Below, piece by piece: positions 14,645 through 23,353 of a DNA stretch of 40,363 bases (positions are counted from its first letter, which is position 1; every line of letters begins with the position of its first letter). Source of the stretch: Mycolicibacterium vaccae NBRC 14118 = CIP 105934. GTDB lineage: Bacteria; Actinomycetota; Actinomycetes; Mycobacteriales; Mycobacteriaceae. Location of the stretch: positions 1 through 40,363 of the forward strand of contig NZ_BCRS01000034.1 in NCBI RefSeq assembly GCF_001552715.1. Direction: 5' to 3'. The notes beneath the pieces are model-generated. The model saw only the letters and a program-made list of their open reading frames with translations. It searched no databases and was not told where the DNA came from. A program made the position numbers and the translations under genes.

Positions 14645-15139
14645 CTATCGGGTGGGGGTCAAGCGCGTGAGGAGGGGATAGAGCTGACAGCCCAGACAGA
14701 TACCGAAGGCTGCGTTGAGCAGTGCTGCCACGAGTGCCAAGCCCGTGGCGACCAAACCCAGCGGCACGAGGCCACTGGCGAAACCGAGGGTGCCGACGGC
14801 GGTGAAGACGAATCCGACCAGCTGCGCGAACCTCAGCGGGGCGACCGGTTCGCGTTCGGTCGGCGCCGCCAACCGCGGGGCGACCAGCGCAGCGAAGAGC
14901 ACGCCGTAGGGGTGCCGGTGCGGACCCAGGAGGGCTCCGACGGCGAACACGGCAGTCTGCGCGGCCAGGATGACTGCGGCCACGGCCCCGCTTCGGGTCG
15001 ACACGAGCAGCGCGACGACCAGGACAGCGGTGGTGACCCATGCGACGAACCGCGGGCCACGCACATCGACGACGCCGGGGGCGGACACGCCCGCCGCGGT
15101 GTTCGATGTTGTGAAGTTCGATGTTGTGAAGTTCGACAT
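14645..15139 (-). CDS. DUF4395 membrane protein
   Basis: A 164-residue integral membrane protein. A hydrophilic N-terminus containing a duplicated SNFTT is followed by about four hydrophobic helices (near 32-46, 50-70, 102-118 and 122-150) and a CLGC motif (GICLGCQLYPLL), typical of DUF4395 proteins found beside thioredoxin and rhodanese genes. The two cysteines suggest a membrane thiol or sulfur-relay role; this is inference. The ATG has AGGAG 7 nt upstream, and that site can pair with CCTCC in the leader. First structural gene after the poly-Cys leader peptide. Confidence 0.8.
   Translation of the reverse strand: MSNFTTSNFTTSNTAAGVSAPGVVDVRGPRFVAWVTTAVLVVALLVSTRSGAVAAVILAAQTAVFAVGALLGPHRHPYGVLFAALVAPRLAAPTEREPVAPLRFAQLVGFVFTAVGTLGFASGLVPLGLVATGLALVAALLNAAFGICLGCQLYPLLTRLTPTR
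15102..15131 (-). repeat. Two 15-nt direct repeats at the DUF4395 N-terminus
   Basis: TTCGATGTTGTGAAG occurs twice back to back on the plus strand (15102-15116, 15117-15131), followed by a partial third TTCGACAT that includes the start codon. In the protein it duplicates Ser-Asn-Phe-Thr-Thr right after the initiator Met. The unit preserves frame. Confidence 0.85.
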
Positions 15140-15227
15140 GGTGGTGCTCCTGTTGTCTGGAAAGGCTGGATGCGGCAGACCCGACGGGGCCGGCGCAGAG
15201 CGCGGCGCGAAAGGAGGGCGCGGCTAC
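15140..15227 (-). promoter_or_regulatory. Attenuator region between poly-Cys leader and DUF4395
   Basis: The 88-nt RNA segment after the leader stop is GC-rich and carries CCTCCTT (minus strand, 15217-15211) complementary to the DUF4395 ribosome site AGGAG (15151-15147). In the known mycobacterial poly-cysteine attenuators, ribosomes stalling on Cys codons when charged tRNA-Cys is scarce free the downstream ribosome site. This arrangement fits that scheme. The pairing is only five bases, so the exact fold needs calculation. Confidence 0.6.
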
Positions 15228-15320
15228 TCAGCAGCTATGACAACAACAGCAACAACCCGCGACGCGGCACAGATCGACTGCGCGGCGCTTGGTGAGCAGA
15301 AGCTCAAGGCGGGCTGACAC
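15228..15320 (-). CDS. Leaderless poly-cysteine leader peptide (uORF)
   Basis: A 30-residue open frame, GTG at 15320 and TGA at 15230-15228. Seven cysteines: C18, the run C23-C27, and C30; the body reads LTKRRAVDLCRVAG before the cysteine run. A TAAGCT -10 box ends exactly 7 nt before the GTG, so the mRNA should begin at the start codon. Poly-Cys leaderless peptides ahead of cysA2 operons are described as cysteine-responsive attenuators in mycobacteria. The product itself probably has no function beyond being translated. Confidence 0.82.
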   Translation of the reverse strand: MSARLELLLTKRRAVDLCRVAGCCCCCHSC

Positions 15321-15327
15321 GGCTGTC

Positions 15328-15333
15328 AGCTTA
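15328..15333 (-). promoter_or_regulatory. -10 box of the leaderless poly-Cys transcript
   Basis: TAAGCT on the minus strand matches the mycobacterial TANNNT -10 pattern and is followed by seven bases and the GTG of the leader peptide, the spacing expected when the start codon is also the transcription start. It lies between the thiX stop and the leader, so the sulfur operon has its own promoter. Confidence 0.6.
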
Positions 15334-15349
15334 CCCAACGACGGGGTGA

Positions 15350-15781
15350 TCAGGCCAACAGCTCCTGCAGGGCTGCCCGCAGGTCAGCGGCGGTCGGTAC
15401 GCCCGAGCTCCGATAGCGCTGCCTGCCGTCGGCGTCGAAGATGAACGTCGTCGGCAGCGACAGCACCGAAAGCTTGCGCCCCGCCTCCGGTTTGGCGTCC
15501 AGGTCGATCTCCACATGCGACACCGCGGGCAGGTCCGCGCACACCTGCTCGACGACCCGGCGCACCCCCGCACACGGTCCGCACCACACTGCGCTGAAGT
15601 GCAGGACCGTCGGCCCGGACCGCGACAGCTCCAGTTCCTCGATGTCGGCATCGTCGAGGGCGGGCCACTGCGCGGCGCCCTGCTTCAATCCGGCGCGCAG
15701 CGTCAACAGCCTGCCGATCACGAAGGCCAGTCCGAACGCGGCGACCAGCACCGCGACGACGGCGATCCAGGAGGCGCTCAC
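15350..15781 (-). CDS. thiX: Membrane-anchored thioredoxin-like protein ThiX
   Basis: A 143-residue thioredoxin-fold protein with an N-terminal membrane helix (about 4-26) and the redox centre W66-C67-G68-P69-C70. A cis-proline segment (SLPTTFIF) and the closing helix complete the fold. Such anchored thioredoxins reduce or exchange disulfides at the membrane. Its GTG overlaps the lmeA stop (GTGA at 15778-15781), so the two are co-translated. The downstream sulfur operon has a separate promoter starting 30 nt after the stop. Position matches Rv0816c. Confidence 0.87.
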   Translation of the reverse strand: MSASWIAVVAVLVAAFGLAFVIGRLLTLRAGLKQGAAQWPALDDADIEELELSRSGPTVLHFSAVWCGPCAGVRRVVEQVCADLPAVSHVEIDLDAKPEAGRKLSVLSLPTTFIFDADGRQRYRSSGVPTAADLRAALQELLA

Positions 15782-16605
15782 GACAGTCGGAACTCGTCGA
15801 GGTCCACGATTACTCCCTCGGCGATGCCTTCGATGATGACGTCGGACCCGCGCGCGCCCTGGGTCGTCGGGGCGACACCGAACGGCAGCTTCTGTCCGGG
15901 CAGCGTCGTCGAGAACGCCGCCAGCACCGCACGCAGCTTGTCATCGGGGACGGCCTGATCGGCGGTGCCCGGCTCGGTGAGCACACCGGTCGCGGTCACC
16001 ACGAGCGTCGTCGACTCCGGTCCGGTGACCGACAGGTCGACCGCGATGCTGACCCGCTCGTCGAACCCCGCCTTGTCCGGGGTGCCGGTGAACACGACAC
16101 CGCGATTGCTGGATATCCCCGACTCGGTGGTGCCCCCGGTGGAGTCCTCGGTCTCCCGGGTCGGGGCCTCGATCAGGAGGTCCGGTATGCCCATGTAGCG
16201 ACCCATGTGGGTGGAGTCGATGATGATCCGGCTCTCCAGCTTCTCGACCGTGAGGGTGGCGCCGGGTTGGACGAGCCACGAGTCGCCGAGCCCGACGGAG
16301 TGCATGGTGGCTTCCAGGGACGCCTTACCCACGACCCCGTGATCTACACCACTGGCCTTGATCTCCACCTCGTCATAGTGGTGGCGCTGCGCCTGGGGGA
16401 TGAACGGAAATCCCAGGATCGCCACCGACGGATCCCAGTCGAGGTCCGCGGAGCTGCGAACGCTCCTGGCCAGGCGGTATTCGGCGTAGATGGCGGCGCC
16501 GAAGTCGGTGCCGACCATCCCGAGGGCGACGACGACGAGGGTGGCGAGGGCACTGATCACGAGCTTGCGCACTCGGTCATTGTTGCCGACGCGATCGCAG
16601 AGCAC
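15778..16605 (-). CDS. lmeA: LmeA-like DUF2993 lipomannan elongation factor
   Basis: A 275-residue exported or anchored protein of DUF2993. A hydrophobic N-terminal segment (about 15-38) leads to a beta-rich domain with repeated strand patterns, including [17 protein letters not shown] and ASGVDHGVV. By family and by its place between thiX and glnR it corresponds to Rv0817c/LmeA, a periplasmic factor for mannan chain elongation in lipomannan and lipoarabinomannan. GTG at 16605 is used; a GTG at 16572, right before the basic RKL of the signal, is as plausible. Divergent from glnR. Confidence 0.82.
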   Translation of the reverse strand: MLCDRVGNNDRVRKLVISALATLVVVALGMVGTDFGAAIYAEYRLARSVRSSADLDWDPSVAILGFPFIPQAQRHHYDEVEIKASGVDHGVVGKASLEATMHSVGLGDSWLVQPGATLTVEKLESRIIIDSTHMGRYMGIPDLLIEAPTRETEDSTGGTTESGISSNRGVVFTGTPDKAGFDERVSIAVDLSVTGPESTTLVVTATGVLTEPGTADQAVPDDKLRAVLAAFSTTLPGQKLPFGVAPTTQGARGSDVIIEGIAEGVIVDLDEFRLS

Positions 16606-16636
16606 GGTTCCGCGCGGCTTACCGGCAGGTAGCGCG

Positions 16637-16655
16637 CTATCGTTAGATAGCTATC
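16637..16655. promoter_or_regulatory. Overlapping palindromes in the lmeA-glnR divergent promoter
   Basis: CTATC(GTTA)GATAG at 16637-16650 and the perfect GATAGCTATC at 16646-16655 share an arm, giving three alternating half-sites in an AT-rich patch between the divergent starts. Either an operator or -10 elements facing both ways. A weak GlnR-like GTAAC-N6-GTGTC follows at 16662-16677. Confidence 0.4.
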
Positions 16656-16750
16656 GGCTGGGTAACAGCCGTGTGTCAGCCATGAATCTGGAATATCACC
16701 ACGCGACATCGTTGTCCGGGAGAGCGCTCCACAGCGGTTGGAGGGGTCAG

Positions 16751-17545
16751 TTGGATCTTTTGCTACTGACGGTTGACCCGCGTCCCGAGTCGGTTCTGCC
16801 CTCGCTGTCCCTGCTGGCGCACACCGTGCGAACCGCGCCGACCGAGGTCTCGTCGTTGCTCGAAGCGGGAACCGCCGATGTGGCGATCGTCGACGCGCGC
16901 ACGGATCTGGCGGCCGCTCGCGGCCTGTGCCGTCTGCTGGGCACCACGGGCACATCGGTGCCGGTCGTCGCGGTGGTCAACGAGGGCGGCCTGGTCGCCG
17001 TCAACGTCGAATGGGGCCTCGACGAGATACTGCTGCCCAGTACCGGGCCCGCAGAGATCGACGCCCGGCTGCGGCTGCTGGTGGGCCGCCGGGGTGGCGT
17101 GGCCAGCCAGGAGAACGTCGGCAAGATCAGTCTTGGTGAGCTCGTCATCGACGAGGGCACGTACACCGCGCGGTTGCGCGGCCGCCCGCTCGACCTCACC
17201 TACAAGGAATTCGAGCTGCTGAAATACCTCGCGCAGCACGCCGGACGGGTCTTCACCCGCGCACAGTTGCTGCAGGAGGTGTGGGGCTACGACTTCTTCG
17301 GCGGCACCCGCACCGTCGACGTCCACGTGCGACGGCTGCGCGCGAAACTGGGTCCCGAGTACGAATCGCTGATCGGCACGGTCCGCAACGTCGGCTACAA
17401 GGCCGTCCGTCCTGCGCGGGGACGCGCCCCCGCCGCCGACGTCCCCGACGATCTCGACGGCGAGGACCCTTACGACGACGGGATCGGGGCGCTGACGCCC
17501 GACGAGCTGCCGGAAGCGCTCGGTGACGCGCTGCGCAGTCAGTGA
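16751..17545 (+). CDS. glnR: GlnR, OmpR-family nitrogen regulator
   Basis: Orphan response-regulator-like activator of nitrogen-assimilation genes, 264 residues. The receiver-like N-terminal domain (1-110) starts LLLLTVDP and keeps D48 (VAIVDAR). The winged helix lies at about 125-215 ([20 protein letters not shown], then [13 protein letters not shown]). An acidic tail of about 45 residues follows. I chose the TTG at 16751, which has GGAGGGG 5 nt upstream and starts exactly at the first beta strand; an ATG at 16682 would add 23 residues without a ribosome site. Its stop overlaps mshD (GTGA). Confidence 0.88.
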   Translation: MDLLLLTVDPRPESVLPSLSLLAHTVRTAPTEVSSLLEAGTADVAIVDARTDLAAARGLCRLLGTTGTSVPVVAVVNEGGLVAVNVEWGLDEILLPSTGPAEIDARLRLLVGRRGGVASQENVGKISLGELVIDEGTYTARLRGRPLDLTYKEFELLKYLAQHAGRVFTRAQLLQEVWGYDFFGGTRTVDVHVRRLRAKLGPEYESLIGTVRNVGYKAVRPARGRAPAADVPDDLDGEDPYDDGIGALTPDELPEALGDALRSQ

Positions 17546-18456
17546 CGGCGCCATCGGTCGGTTGGCAGGACACCCTGTCCGAATCCGATCAACAACACAT
17601 CCGCGACCTGGTCGCAGACGCCACCGCGCAGGACTCGATCGCGCCCGTCGGTGATCAGGTGCTGCGCGAACTGGGCGGGCAGCGCACCCGGCACCTGGTG
17701 GCCGTCGCTGACGGCCGGCTCCGCGGCTATCTGAACCTCACGTCGCAGAGCGAGGACACCCCGCCGATGGGCGAACTCGTCGTCCACCCCGATGCCCGGC
17801 GCCGCGGCATCGGCACGCAGATGATCCGCGCCGCGCTGGACGCAGGTGGTCCCGACACCCGGCTGTGGGCTCACGGCAACCTCGCCCCGGCGCGGGCCAC
17901 CGCGCACGCCCTGAATCTGGTTCCGGTCCGGGAATTGCTGCAGATGCGGCGATCCCTGCGGGACCTGCCGCCGGTGCCGCAGGCCCCGGGGGTGCACGTC
18001 GCCACGTACTCCGGACCGCAAGACGATGCCGAGGTGCTGCGGGTCAACAACGCGGCGTTCTCCTGGCACCCCGAGCAGGGGGGCTGGACCGTCGACGACA
18101 TCGCCGCGCGCCGCGACGAACCGTGGTTCGACCCGGCCGGCTTCTTCCTCGCTTTCGACGAGACCGACCGGCGCTTACTCGGATTCCATTGGACCAAAAC
18201 ACATTCCGCGACTCTGGGAGAGGTGTACGTGGTCGGCGTCGACCCGGCCGCGCAGGGCCGGGGACTAGGCGGCGTGCTCACGTTGATCGGCATGCATCAC
18301 CTGGCCGAACGGTTGCTGCGCCCCGGCGGATCCGCCGAGGTGATGCTGTATGTGGAGGCGGACAACACCGCCGCGGTGAAGACCTACCGTCGGCTGGGTT
18401 TCGAGGTGGCCAACACCGACGTGGCCTACGCGCCGGCCGCACCCGCCGACCTGTGA
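17542..18456 (+). CDS. mshD: Mycothiol synthase MshD
   Basis: Last enzyme of mycothiol synthesis: acetyl-CoA plus Cys-GlcN-Ins gives mycothiol, the main low-mass thiol of actinobacteria. At 304 residues it has two GNAT domains. The N-terminal one carries an RRRGIG acetyl-CoA loop (about 90-95), the C-terminal catalytic one GRGLGG (about 236-241) followed by the [20 protein letters not shown] helix. The GTG overlaps the glnR stop, so nitrogen control and thiol synthesis are co-transcribed. Length and neighbours agree with Rv0819. Confidence 0.92.
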   Translation: MTAPSVGWQDTLSESDQQHIRDLVADATAQDSIAPVGDQVLRELGGQRTRHLVAVADGRLRGYLNLTSQSEDTPPMGELVVHPDARRRGIGTQMIRAALDAGGPDTRLWAHGNLAPARATAHALNLVPVRELLQMRRSLRDLPPVPQAPGVHVATYSGPQDDAEVLRVNNAAFSWHPEQGGWTVDDIAARRDEPWFDPAGFFLAFDETDRRLLGFHWTKTHSATLGEVYVVGVDPAAQGRGLGGVLTLIGMHHLAERLLRPGGSAEVMLYVEADNTAAVKTYRRLGFEVANTDVAYAPAAPADL

Positions 18457-18469
18457 GATCACCGAACCT

Positions 18470-18524
18470 GTTCACTCTTCGTTAACCCACCATCCCCGGT
18501 CCGTCCACTCCGGCCGCATACGTT
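18470..18524 (+). promoter_or_regulatory. PHO-type box and -10 upstream of pstS
   Basis: Two 11-nt direct repeats, GTTCACTCTTC (18470-18480) and GTTAACCCACC (18481-18491), match the GTTCACC-type PHO boxes bound by actinobacterial PhoP/RegX3 regulators. A TANNNT -10 (TACGTT, 18519-18524) follows 27 nt on, so the box takes the place of a -35. This predicts pstSCAB induction at low phosphate. A similar pair lies before phoU. Confidence 0.65.
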
Positions 18525-18575
18525 GCCGGAGAGTTCGGAGCCGTTTCTGGGCACCCCAACAGGAAAGTGGGATCA

Positions 18576-19709
18576 GTGAAGCTGAACATCTTCGGCAGGA
18601 CGTTTGGTACGACCGTCTCGGTCGCAGCAATCGCCGCGTTGACGCTCGCCGGCTGTGGCAGCGACAACAATGTGCCGGCGGGATCCTCGAATGCCGGTGT
18701 TGCCGCTGGCTCCGCCGCCGACTGCGCGGGCAAGAACTCGGTGACCGCCGAGGGGTCTACCGCCCAACAGAACGCGATCGCCCTGTTCAACCAGGTGTGG
18801 TCCCAGAAATGCCAGGGCAAGAACCTGTCCTACAACCCGACCGGTTCCGGCGCGGGCCGCGAGCAGTTCGTCGCCGGCAACGTCGACGTCGCCGGTTCGG
18901 ACTCGGTGATCAAGGACGAGCAGGCCGCCCAGGCCGCGAAGCGGTGCGGCGGCAACCCGGTATGGAACCTGCCGCTGGTGTTCGGCCCGATCGCGATGGC
19001 CTACAACCTCGAAGGCGTCGACGGTCTGGTGCTCGACGGCGACACGCTGGCCAAGATCTTCCAGGGGCAGATCACCGCCTGGAACGACCCCGCCATCACC
19101 GCGCTCAACGACGGAAAGGCCTTGCCGGACAGCAAGATCACCCCCATCTTCCGCTCCGACTCGTCCGGCACCACCGACAACTTCCAGAAGTACCTGGAAG
19201 CCGCTTCGGGCGGCGCGTGGGCCAAGGGTGACGGCAGCGAGTTCCAGGGCGGCGCCGGTGAGGGCGCCCAGAAGTCGGCCGGTGTCGCGCAGGCGGTGCA
19301 GTCCACCCCCGGCGCCATCGGTTACGTCGAGAAGGGCTTCGCCGATCAGGCCGGCATCCCCTACGCCCAGATCGACAACGGCGGCGGCCCGGTGGCGTTG
19401 ACCGACGAGTCCGCGGGCAAGGCGATCGACGCGGCCCAGTTCGCCGCCGAGGGCAACGATCTGGCGCTGGACCTGGGCTCGCTGTACGGCACCCAGGAGC
19501 CCGGCGCGTACCCGCTGGTGCTGGCCACCTACGAAATCGTGTGCTCCAACGGCTACGACGCCGAGACCGCCGACGCGGTGAAGTCGTTCCTGACCGTCGC
19601 GGCCAACGACGGCCAGGCGGATCTGTCGGCAGCCGGCTATGTGCCTCTGCCGGAGAAGTTCAAAGAGCGACTGCTGACCTCGATCGAGGCCATCGGGTCA
19701 ACCGCCTAG
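18576..19709 (+). CDS. pstS: Phosphate-binding lipoprotein PstS
   Basis: Outer phosphate receptor of the Pst ABC importer, 377 residues. The signal ends in a lipobox with C27 (LTLAGC), so it is lipid-anchored outside the membrane. The mature part keeps phosphate-binding loops: EGSTAQQ early, GAGREQF, and SDSSGTTDNF in the middle. The GTG at 18576 has AGGAAA upstream and gives the basic signal start MKLNIFGR; a GTG three codons earlier is possible. First gene of pstSCAB, under the PHO-type box. Confidence 0.93.
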   Translation: MKLNIFGRTFGTTVSVAAIAALTLAGCGSDNNVPAGSSNAGVAAGSAADCAGKNSVTAEGSTAQQNAIALFNQVWSQKCQGKNLSYNPTGSGAGREQFVAGNVDVAGSDSVIKDEQAAQAAKRCGGNPVWNLPLVFGPIAMAYNLEGVDGLVLDGDTLAKIFQGQITAWNDPAITALNDGKALPDSKITPIFRSDSSGTTDNFQKYLEAASGGAWAKGDGSEFQGGAGEGAQKSAGVAQAVQSTPGAIGYVEKGFADQAGIPYAQIDNGGGPVALTDESAGKAIDAAQFAAEGNDLALDLGSLYGTQEPGAYPLVLATYEIVCSNGYDAETADAVKSFLTVAANDGQADLSAAGYVPLPEKFKERLLTSIEAIGSTA

Positions 19710-19756
19710 GTTATTGGCGCAACTGCCGGGCAGCGGCGAGGATGGGTTCTGACCGA

Positions 19757-20815
19757 ATGACCGACAAGCTCGATGGGCTCTCATTGACAACGCCGAATCC
19801 GTCGGACGCGGGGTCGGGGGAGGCCTTGGCCGCCCCCTTCCCCGAGCCGACCCCGATATCGACCGATCCGTCCAGGAACGCCAAAGAGCGTGTCGGGGAC
19901 CGCATCTTCCGCACCCTGGCCGAGGGTTCGGGTGTCCTGATCGTCGCCATCATCGCCGCGATCGGCATCTTCCTGCTGTGGCGTGCCGTGCCGGCGCTGG
20001 CCCGCAACGAGGAGAACTTCTTCCTCTTCGGCGGCAACTGGGTGACCACCGACACCTCGGCGATGCATTTCGGCATTCTCGACCTGCTCCAGGTCACAGT
20101 GTTCGTGTCCGTCTTCGCGTTGCTGCTGGCGATGCCGGTGGCGCTGGGCATCGCGATCTACCAGACCAATTACGCGCCGAAACGGATTGCGGGCCCGCTG
20201 GCCTACATGGTGGATCTGCTGGCCGCGGTGCCGTCGATCATCTACGGCGTGTGGGGGCTGTACGTGCTGGCGCCGGTGATCAAACCGTTCGCGGTCTGGC
20301 TCAACGAGAACCTCGGCTGGTTCTTCCTGTTCGCCACCGGAACCGCGTCGGTGGCCGGCGGCGGCACGATCTTCACCGCCGGCATCGTGTTGGCGGTGAT
20401 GATCCTGCCGATCATCACTGCGGTCACCCGTGAGGTGTTCGTCCAGACGCCGCGGGGGCAGATCGAGGCCGCGCTGGCACTGGGCGCCACCCGCTGGGAG
20501 GTGGTGCGTACCACGGTGCTGCCGTTCGGCATGTCGGGCTACATCAGCGGCGCGATGCTGGGGCTCGGCCGTGCCCTGGGTGAGACGATCGCGCTGCTGA
20601 TCATTCTGCGCGGCACCCAGCAGGTCTTCGGCTGGTCCCTGTTCGACGGCGGATACACCTTTGCGAGCAAGATCGCTTCCGCCGCTTCGGAATTCAACGA
20701 CCAATACAAGGCCGGGGCCTACATCGCCGCGGGTCTGGTGCTGTTCATCCTGACCTTCGTGGTCAACTCGCTGGCCCGCGCCGCGGTCTCCGGAAAGGAC
20801 AGGTCCGCCTCATGA
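19757..20815 (+). CDS. pstC: Phosphate ABC permease PstC
   Basis: Membrane channel subunit of the Pst importer, 352 residues. A hydrophilic N-terminal stretch of about 50 residues is followed by six predicted helices, the first near 57-77. The ABC-permease EAA loop is in EAALALGATRWEVVRTTVLP, which contacts the PstB ATPase. Two starts are possible (ATG at 19742 or 19757), neither with a well-spaced ribosome site. The stop overlaps pstA (ATGA at 20812-20815), consistent with a PstC-PstA heterodimer made together. Confidence 0.92.
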   Translation: MTDKLDGLSLTTPNPSDAGSGEALAAPFPEPTPISTDPSRNAKERVGDRIFRTLAEGSGVLIVAIIAAIGIFLLWRAVPALARNEENFFLFGGNWVTTDTSAMHFGILDLLQVTVFVSVFALLLAMPVALGIAIYQTNYAPKRIAGPLAYMVDLLAAVPSIIYGVWGLYVLAPVIKPFAVWLNENLGWFFLFATGTASVAGGGTIFTAGIVLAVMILPIITAVTREVFVQTPRGQIEAALALGATRWEVVRTTVLPFGMSGYISGAMLGLGRALGETIALLIILRGTQQVFGWSLFDGGYTFASKIASAASEFNDQYKAGAYIAAGLVLFILTFVVNSLARAAVSGKDRSAS

Positions 20816-21729
20816 CCTCCGCAACGCTGGACCAGCCGGTCAAGGCGCCGACGTTCCAGGGCGTCAGCACGCGCCGCAAGCTGACCGACCACCTCGCGAC
20901 CGTCCTGGTCACCGCCTCGGTGGTGGTGGCGATCGTGCCGCTGGTGTGGGTGCTCTACACCGTGGTGTCGAAGGGAATCGGCGCGGTCACGTCGAGCACC
21001 TGGTGGATGAACTCGCAGTCGGGCATGACGGCGTTCGCCGCAGGCGGCGGCGCCTACCACGCCATCGTCGGTTCGCTGCTGCAGGCCGCCGTCTGCGCGG
21101 TGATCTCGATCCCCGTCGGGGTGTTCGTCGGCATCTATCTGGTCGAGTACGGCGGGGGCAGCCGGATGGGCAAGGTGACGACCTTCATGGTCGACATCCT
21201 CACCGGTGTGCCGTCGATCGTGGCCGCGCTGTTCATCTACGCGCTGTGGGTGGCGACGTTCGGGTTCCAGCGATCCGGCTTCGCCGTGTCGCTGGCCTTG
21301 GTGCTGTTGATGATCCCGGTGATCGTGCGCTCCACCGAGGAGATGCTGCGGATCGTGCCGATGGACCTGCGTGAGGCCAGCTACGCGCTCGGCGTCCCGA
21401 AGTGGAAGACGATCGCCAAGATCGTCGTGCCGACCGCACTGTCGGGCATCGTGACCGGGATCCTGTTGTCACTGGCCAGGGTGATGGGCGAGACGGCGCC
21501 GTTGCTGATCCTGGTGGGCTACTCGCAAGCCATCAACTTCGACATGTTCAGCGGTTTCATGGGCTCACTGCCCGGCATGATGTACGACCAGACCTCTGCG
21601 GGCGCCGGCGCCAATCCGGTCCCCACCGACCGGCTGTGGGGTGCGGCGTTCACCCTCGTCGTGCTCATCGCCGCGCTGAACATCGGCGCCCGCTTCCTCG
21701 CAAAATTCTTCGCCCCTAAAAAGGTGTGA
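20812..21729 (+). CDS. pstA: Phosphate ABC permease PstA
   Basis: Second channel subunit, 305 residues with six predicted membrane helices, the first near 28-50. The EAA-type coupling loop is EASYALGVPKWKTIAKIVVP at about 188-207. The start overlaps the pstC stop; pstB follows after 21 nt with its own AGGAG site. The domain order and tight spacing are those of a complete, intact pst operon. Confidence 0.92.
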   Translation: MTSATLDQPVKAPTFQGVSTRRKLTDHLATVLVTASVVVAIVPLVWVLYTVVSKGIGAVTSSTWWMNSQSGMTAFAAGGGAYHAIVGSLLQAAVCAVISIPVGVFVGIYLVEYGGGSRMGKVTTFMVDILTGVPSIVAALFIYALWVATFGFQRSGFAVSLALVLLMIPVIVRSTEEMLRIVPMDLREASYALGVPKWKTIAKIVVPTALSGIVTGILLSLARVMGETAPLLILVGYSQAINFDMFSGFMGSLPGMMYDQTSAGAGANPVPTDRLWGAAFTLVVLIAALNIGARFLAKFFAPKKV

Positions 21730-21750
21730 GCAGGTTTAGGAGAAACCCTC

Positions 21751-22527
21751 ATGGCCAAACGTCTCGACCTCAAGGACGTCAACATCTACTACGGTGCGTT
21801 CCACGCGGTGGCGGGTGTGTCGCTGTCGGTGGAGCCGCGCAGTGTCACCGCGTTCATCGGTCCCTCGGGCTGCGGCAAGTCGACCGTGCTGCGCACGCTC
21901 AACCGCATGCACGAGGTCATTCCCGGCGCCCGGGTGGAAGGTTCGGTGCTGCTCGACGGTGAGGACATCTACGGCGCCGGCGTCGATCCGGTCGGTGTGC
22001 GCAAGACCATCGGCATGGTGTTCCAGCGCCCGAATCCCTTCCCCACCATGTCGATTCGCGACAACGTGGTGGCCGGGCTGAAACTGCAGGGCGTGCGGAA
22101 CAAGAAGGCCCTCGATGAGGTCGCCGAGCGTTCCCTCAAGGGCGCCAATCTGTGGAACGAGGTCAAGGACAGGCTGGACAAGCCCGGCGGCGGGCTGTCG
22201 GGCGGTCAGCAGCAGCGGCTGTGTATCGCCCGGGCCATCGCGGTGCAGCCCGACGTGCTGTTGATGGACGAACCGTGCTCGGCGCTCGACCCGATCTCCA
22301 CGCTGGCGATCGAGGACCTGATCTCCCAGCTCAAACAGGACTTCACGATCGTCATCGTCACGCACAACATGCAGCAGGCCGCGCGGGTCAGCGACCAGAC
22401 GGCGTTCTTCAACCTGGAGGCCACCGGCAAACCGGGCAAGCTGATCGAGATCGACGACACCGAGAAGATCTTCTCGAACCCCACCAAGAAAGCCACCGAG
22501 GACTACATCTCGGGGCGGTTCGGCTAG
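21751..22527 (+). CDS. pstB: Phosphate ABC ATPase PstB
   Basis: ATPase driving phosphate import, 258 residues, cytosolic. Walker [10 protein letters not shown] at 37-45, ABC signature LSGGQQQR near 150-157, Walker B VLLMDEP near 170-176, and the switch histidine in THNMQQA. All catalytic motifs are intact. AGGAG precedes the ATG. It corresponds to PhoT (Rv0820) by position. The operon ends here at a strong bidirectional hairpin facing phoU. Confidence 0.95.
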   Translation: MAKRLDLKDVNIYYGAFHAVAGVSLSVEPRSVTAFIGPSGCGKSTVLRTLNRMHEVIPGARVEGSVLLDGEDIYGAGVDPVGVRKTIGMVFQRPNPFPTMSIRDNVVAGLKLQGVRNKKALDEVAERSLKGANLWNEVKDRLDKPGGGLSGGQQQRLCIARAIAVQPDVLLMDEPCSALDPISTLAIEDLISQLKQDFTIVIVTHNMQQAARVSDQTAFFNLEATGKPGKLIEIDDTEKIFSNPTKKATEDYISGRFG

Positions 22528-22551
22528 CCGGCGCTCGAAGCCCGATACGGA

Positions 22552-22583
22552 AATCACCCCATCTCAGCGCAGATGGGGTGATT
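22552..22583. terminator. Bidirectional terminator between pstB and phoU
   Basis: AATCACCCCATCT (22552-22564) pairs perfectly with AGATGGGGTGATT (22571-22583) around CAGCGC: 13 base pairs, with AATC/GATT at the base giving short A/T runs. It sits in the 69-nt gap between convergent stops. Confidence 0.8.
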
Positions 22584-22596
22584 CCGTGTCAGCACG

Positions 22597-23265
22597 TCAG
22601 CGCGAGGCCGGCAGTTCCTCTTCGTCGCCGGTGCGGCCGGTGACCTGGAAGATCACCCGCCGGGCCACCTCCACGGCGTGGTCGGCGAAGCGCTCATAGA
22701 AACGCCCGAGCAGCGTCACGTCGACAGCGGCGGCCACCCCGTGCTTCCACTCGCGGTCCATCAGCACCGTGAACAGGTGGCGGTGCAGGTCGTCCATCGC
22801 GTCGTCCTCTTCGCGGATCCGGGCGGCCTTCTCCGGATCCCGGGTGCGCAGCACCTCCTGGGCGCTGTTGCCGAGCTCGACGGCGACCCGGCCCATCTCG
22901 GCGAAGTAGCCGTTGACCTCTTCGGGAAGAGCGTGCTGGGGATGGCGGCGGCGGGCGATCTTGGCGACGTGCAGGGCCAGCGCGCCCATCCGGTCGACGT
23001 CGGCGACGATCTGGATGGAGCTCACGATCGCCCGCAGGTCTCCCGCAACGGGGGCCTGCAGCGCCAGGATGACGAAGGCCTCCTCCTCGGCGCGGACGCT
23101 GAGCGCGGCGATCTGTGCGTGGTCGGTGATCACCTGTTCGGCCAGCGCCAGATCAGCCTGGAGCAGCGCCTGGGTGGCTCGCTCCATGGCGGCCCCGGCA
23201 AGCTCGCACATGTCGCCGAGCCTGTTCGACAGGGCCTCCAACTGCTCGTGGTACGCGGTACGCAT
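22597..23265 (-). CDS. phoU: Phosphate transport regulator PhoU (PhoY2-like)
   Basis: Cytosolic helical protein of 222 residues made of two PhoU three-helix bundles (about 8-100 and 115-205), with acidic metal-cluster motifs such as [12 protein letters not shown] and [15 protein letters not shown]. PhoU links Pst activity to the sensor kinase (SenX3-RegX3 in mycobacteria) and represses the PHO response when phosphate is plentiful. It matches PhoY2 (Rv0821c) by position. A -10 box 6 nt before the ATG suggests a leaderless message, and a PHO-type box further up suggests feedback induction. Confidence 0.92.
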   Translation of the reverse strand: MRTAYHEQLEALSNRLGDMCELAGAAMERATQALLQADLALAEQVITDHAQIAALSVRAEEEAFVILALQAPVAGDLRAIVSSIQIVADVDRMGALALHVAKIARRRHPQHALPEEVNGYFAEMGRVAVELGNSAQEVLRTRDPEKAARIREEDDAMDDLHRHLFTVLMDREWKHGVAAAVDVTLLGRFYERFADHAVEVARRVIFQVTGRTGDEEELPASR

Positions 23266-23271
23266 GGATAA

Positions 23272-23331
23272 ACCCTACCGGGGCCGTTCAACCGCAGTCA
23301 CGAGCTGGCGGTGAACGAAAGGTGAATGGCA
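23272..23331 (-). promoter_or_regulatory. PHO-type box and leaderless -10 of phoU
   Basis: On the minus strand the 11-nt units TGCCATTCACC and TTTCGTTCACC (plus strand 23321-23331 and 23310-23320, GGTGAAT/GGTGAAC starts) form a direct repeat like that before pstS. Downstream, TAGGGT (23277-23272) is a TANNNT -10 ending 6 nt before the phoU ATG, the spacing of a leaderless transcript. Confidence 0.58.
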
Positions 23332-23353
23332 CCTGCCGAAATGATGGGAAACG

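Noticed and set aside
15140..15349. A metabolite riboswitch upstream of the cysA operon
   Set aside because: No conserved riboswitch core is recognisable, and the leaderless poly-Cys frame with an anti-ribosome-site explains the region.
16662..16677. GlnR box (GTAAC-N6-GTGTC) upstream of glnR
   Set aside because: Only the first half-site fits the GTNAC-N6-GAAAC consensus; kept as a weak note, not a feature.
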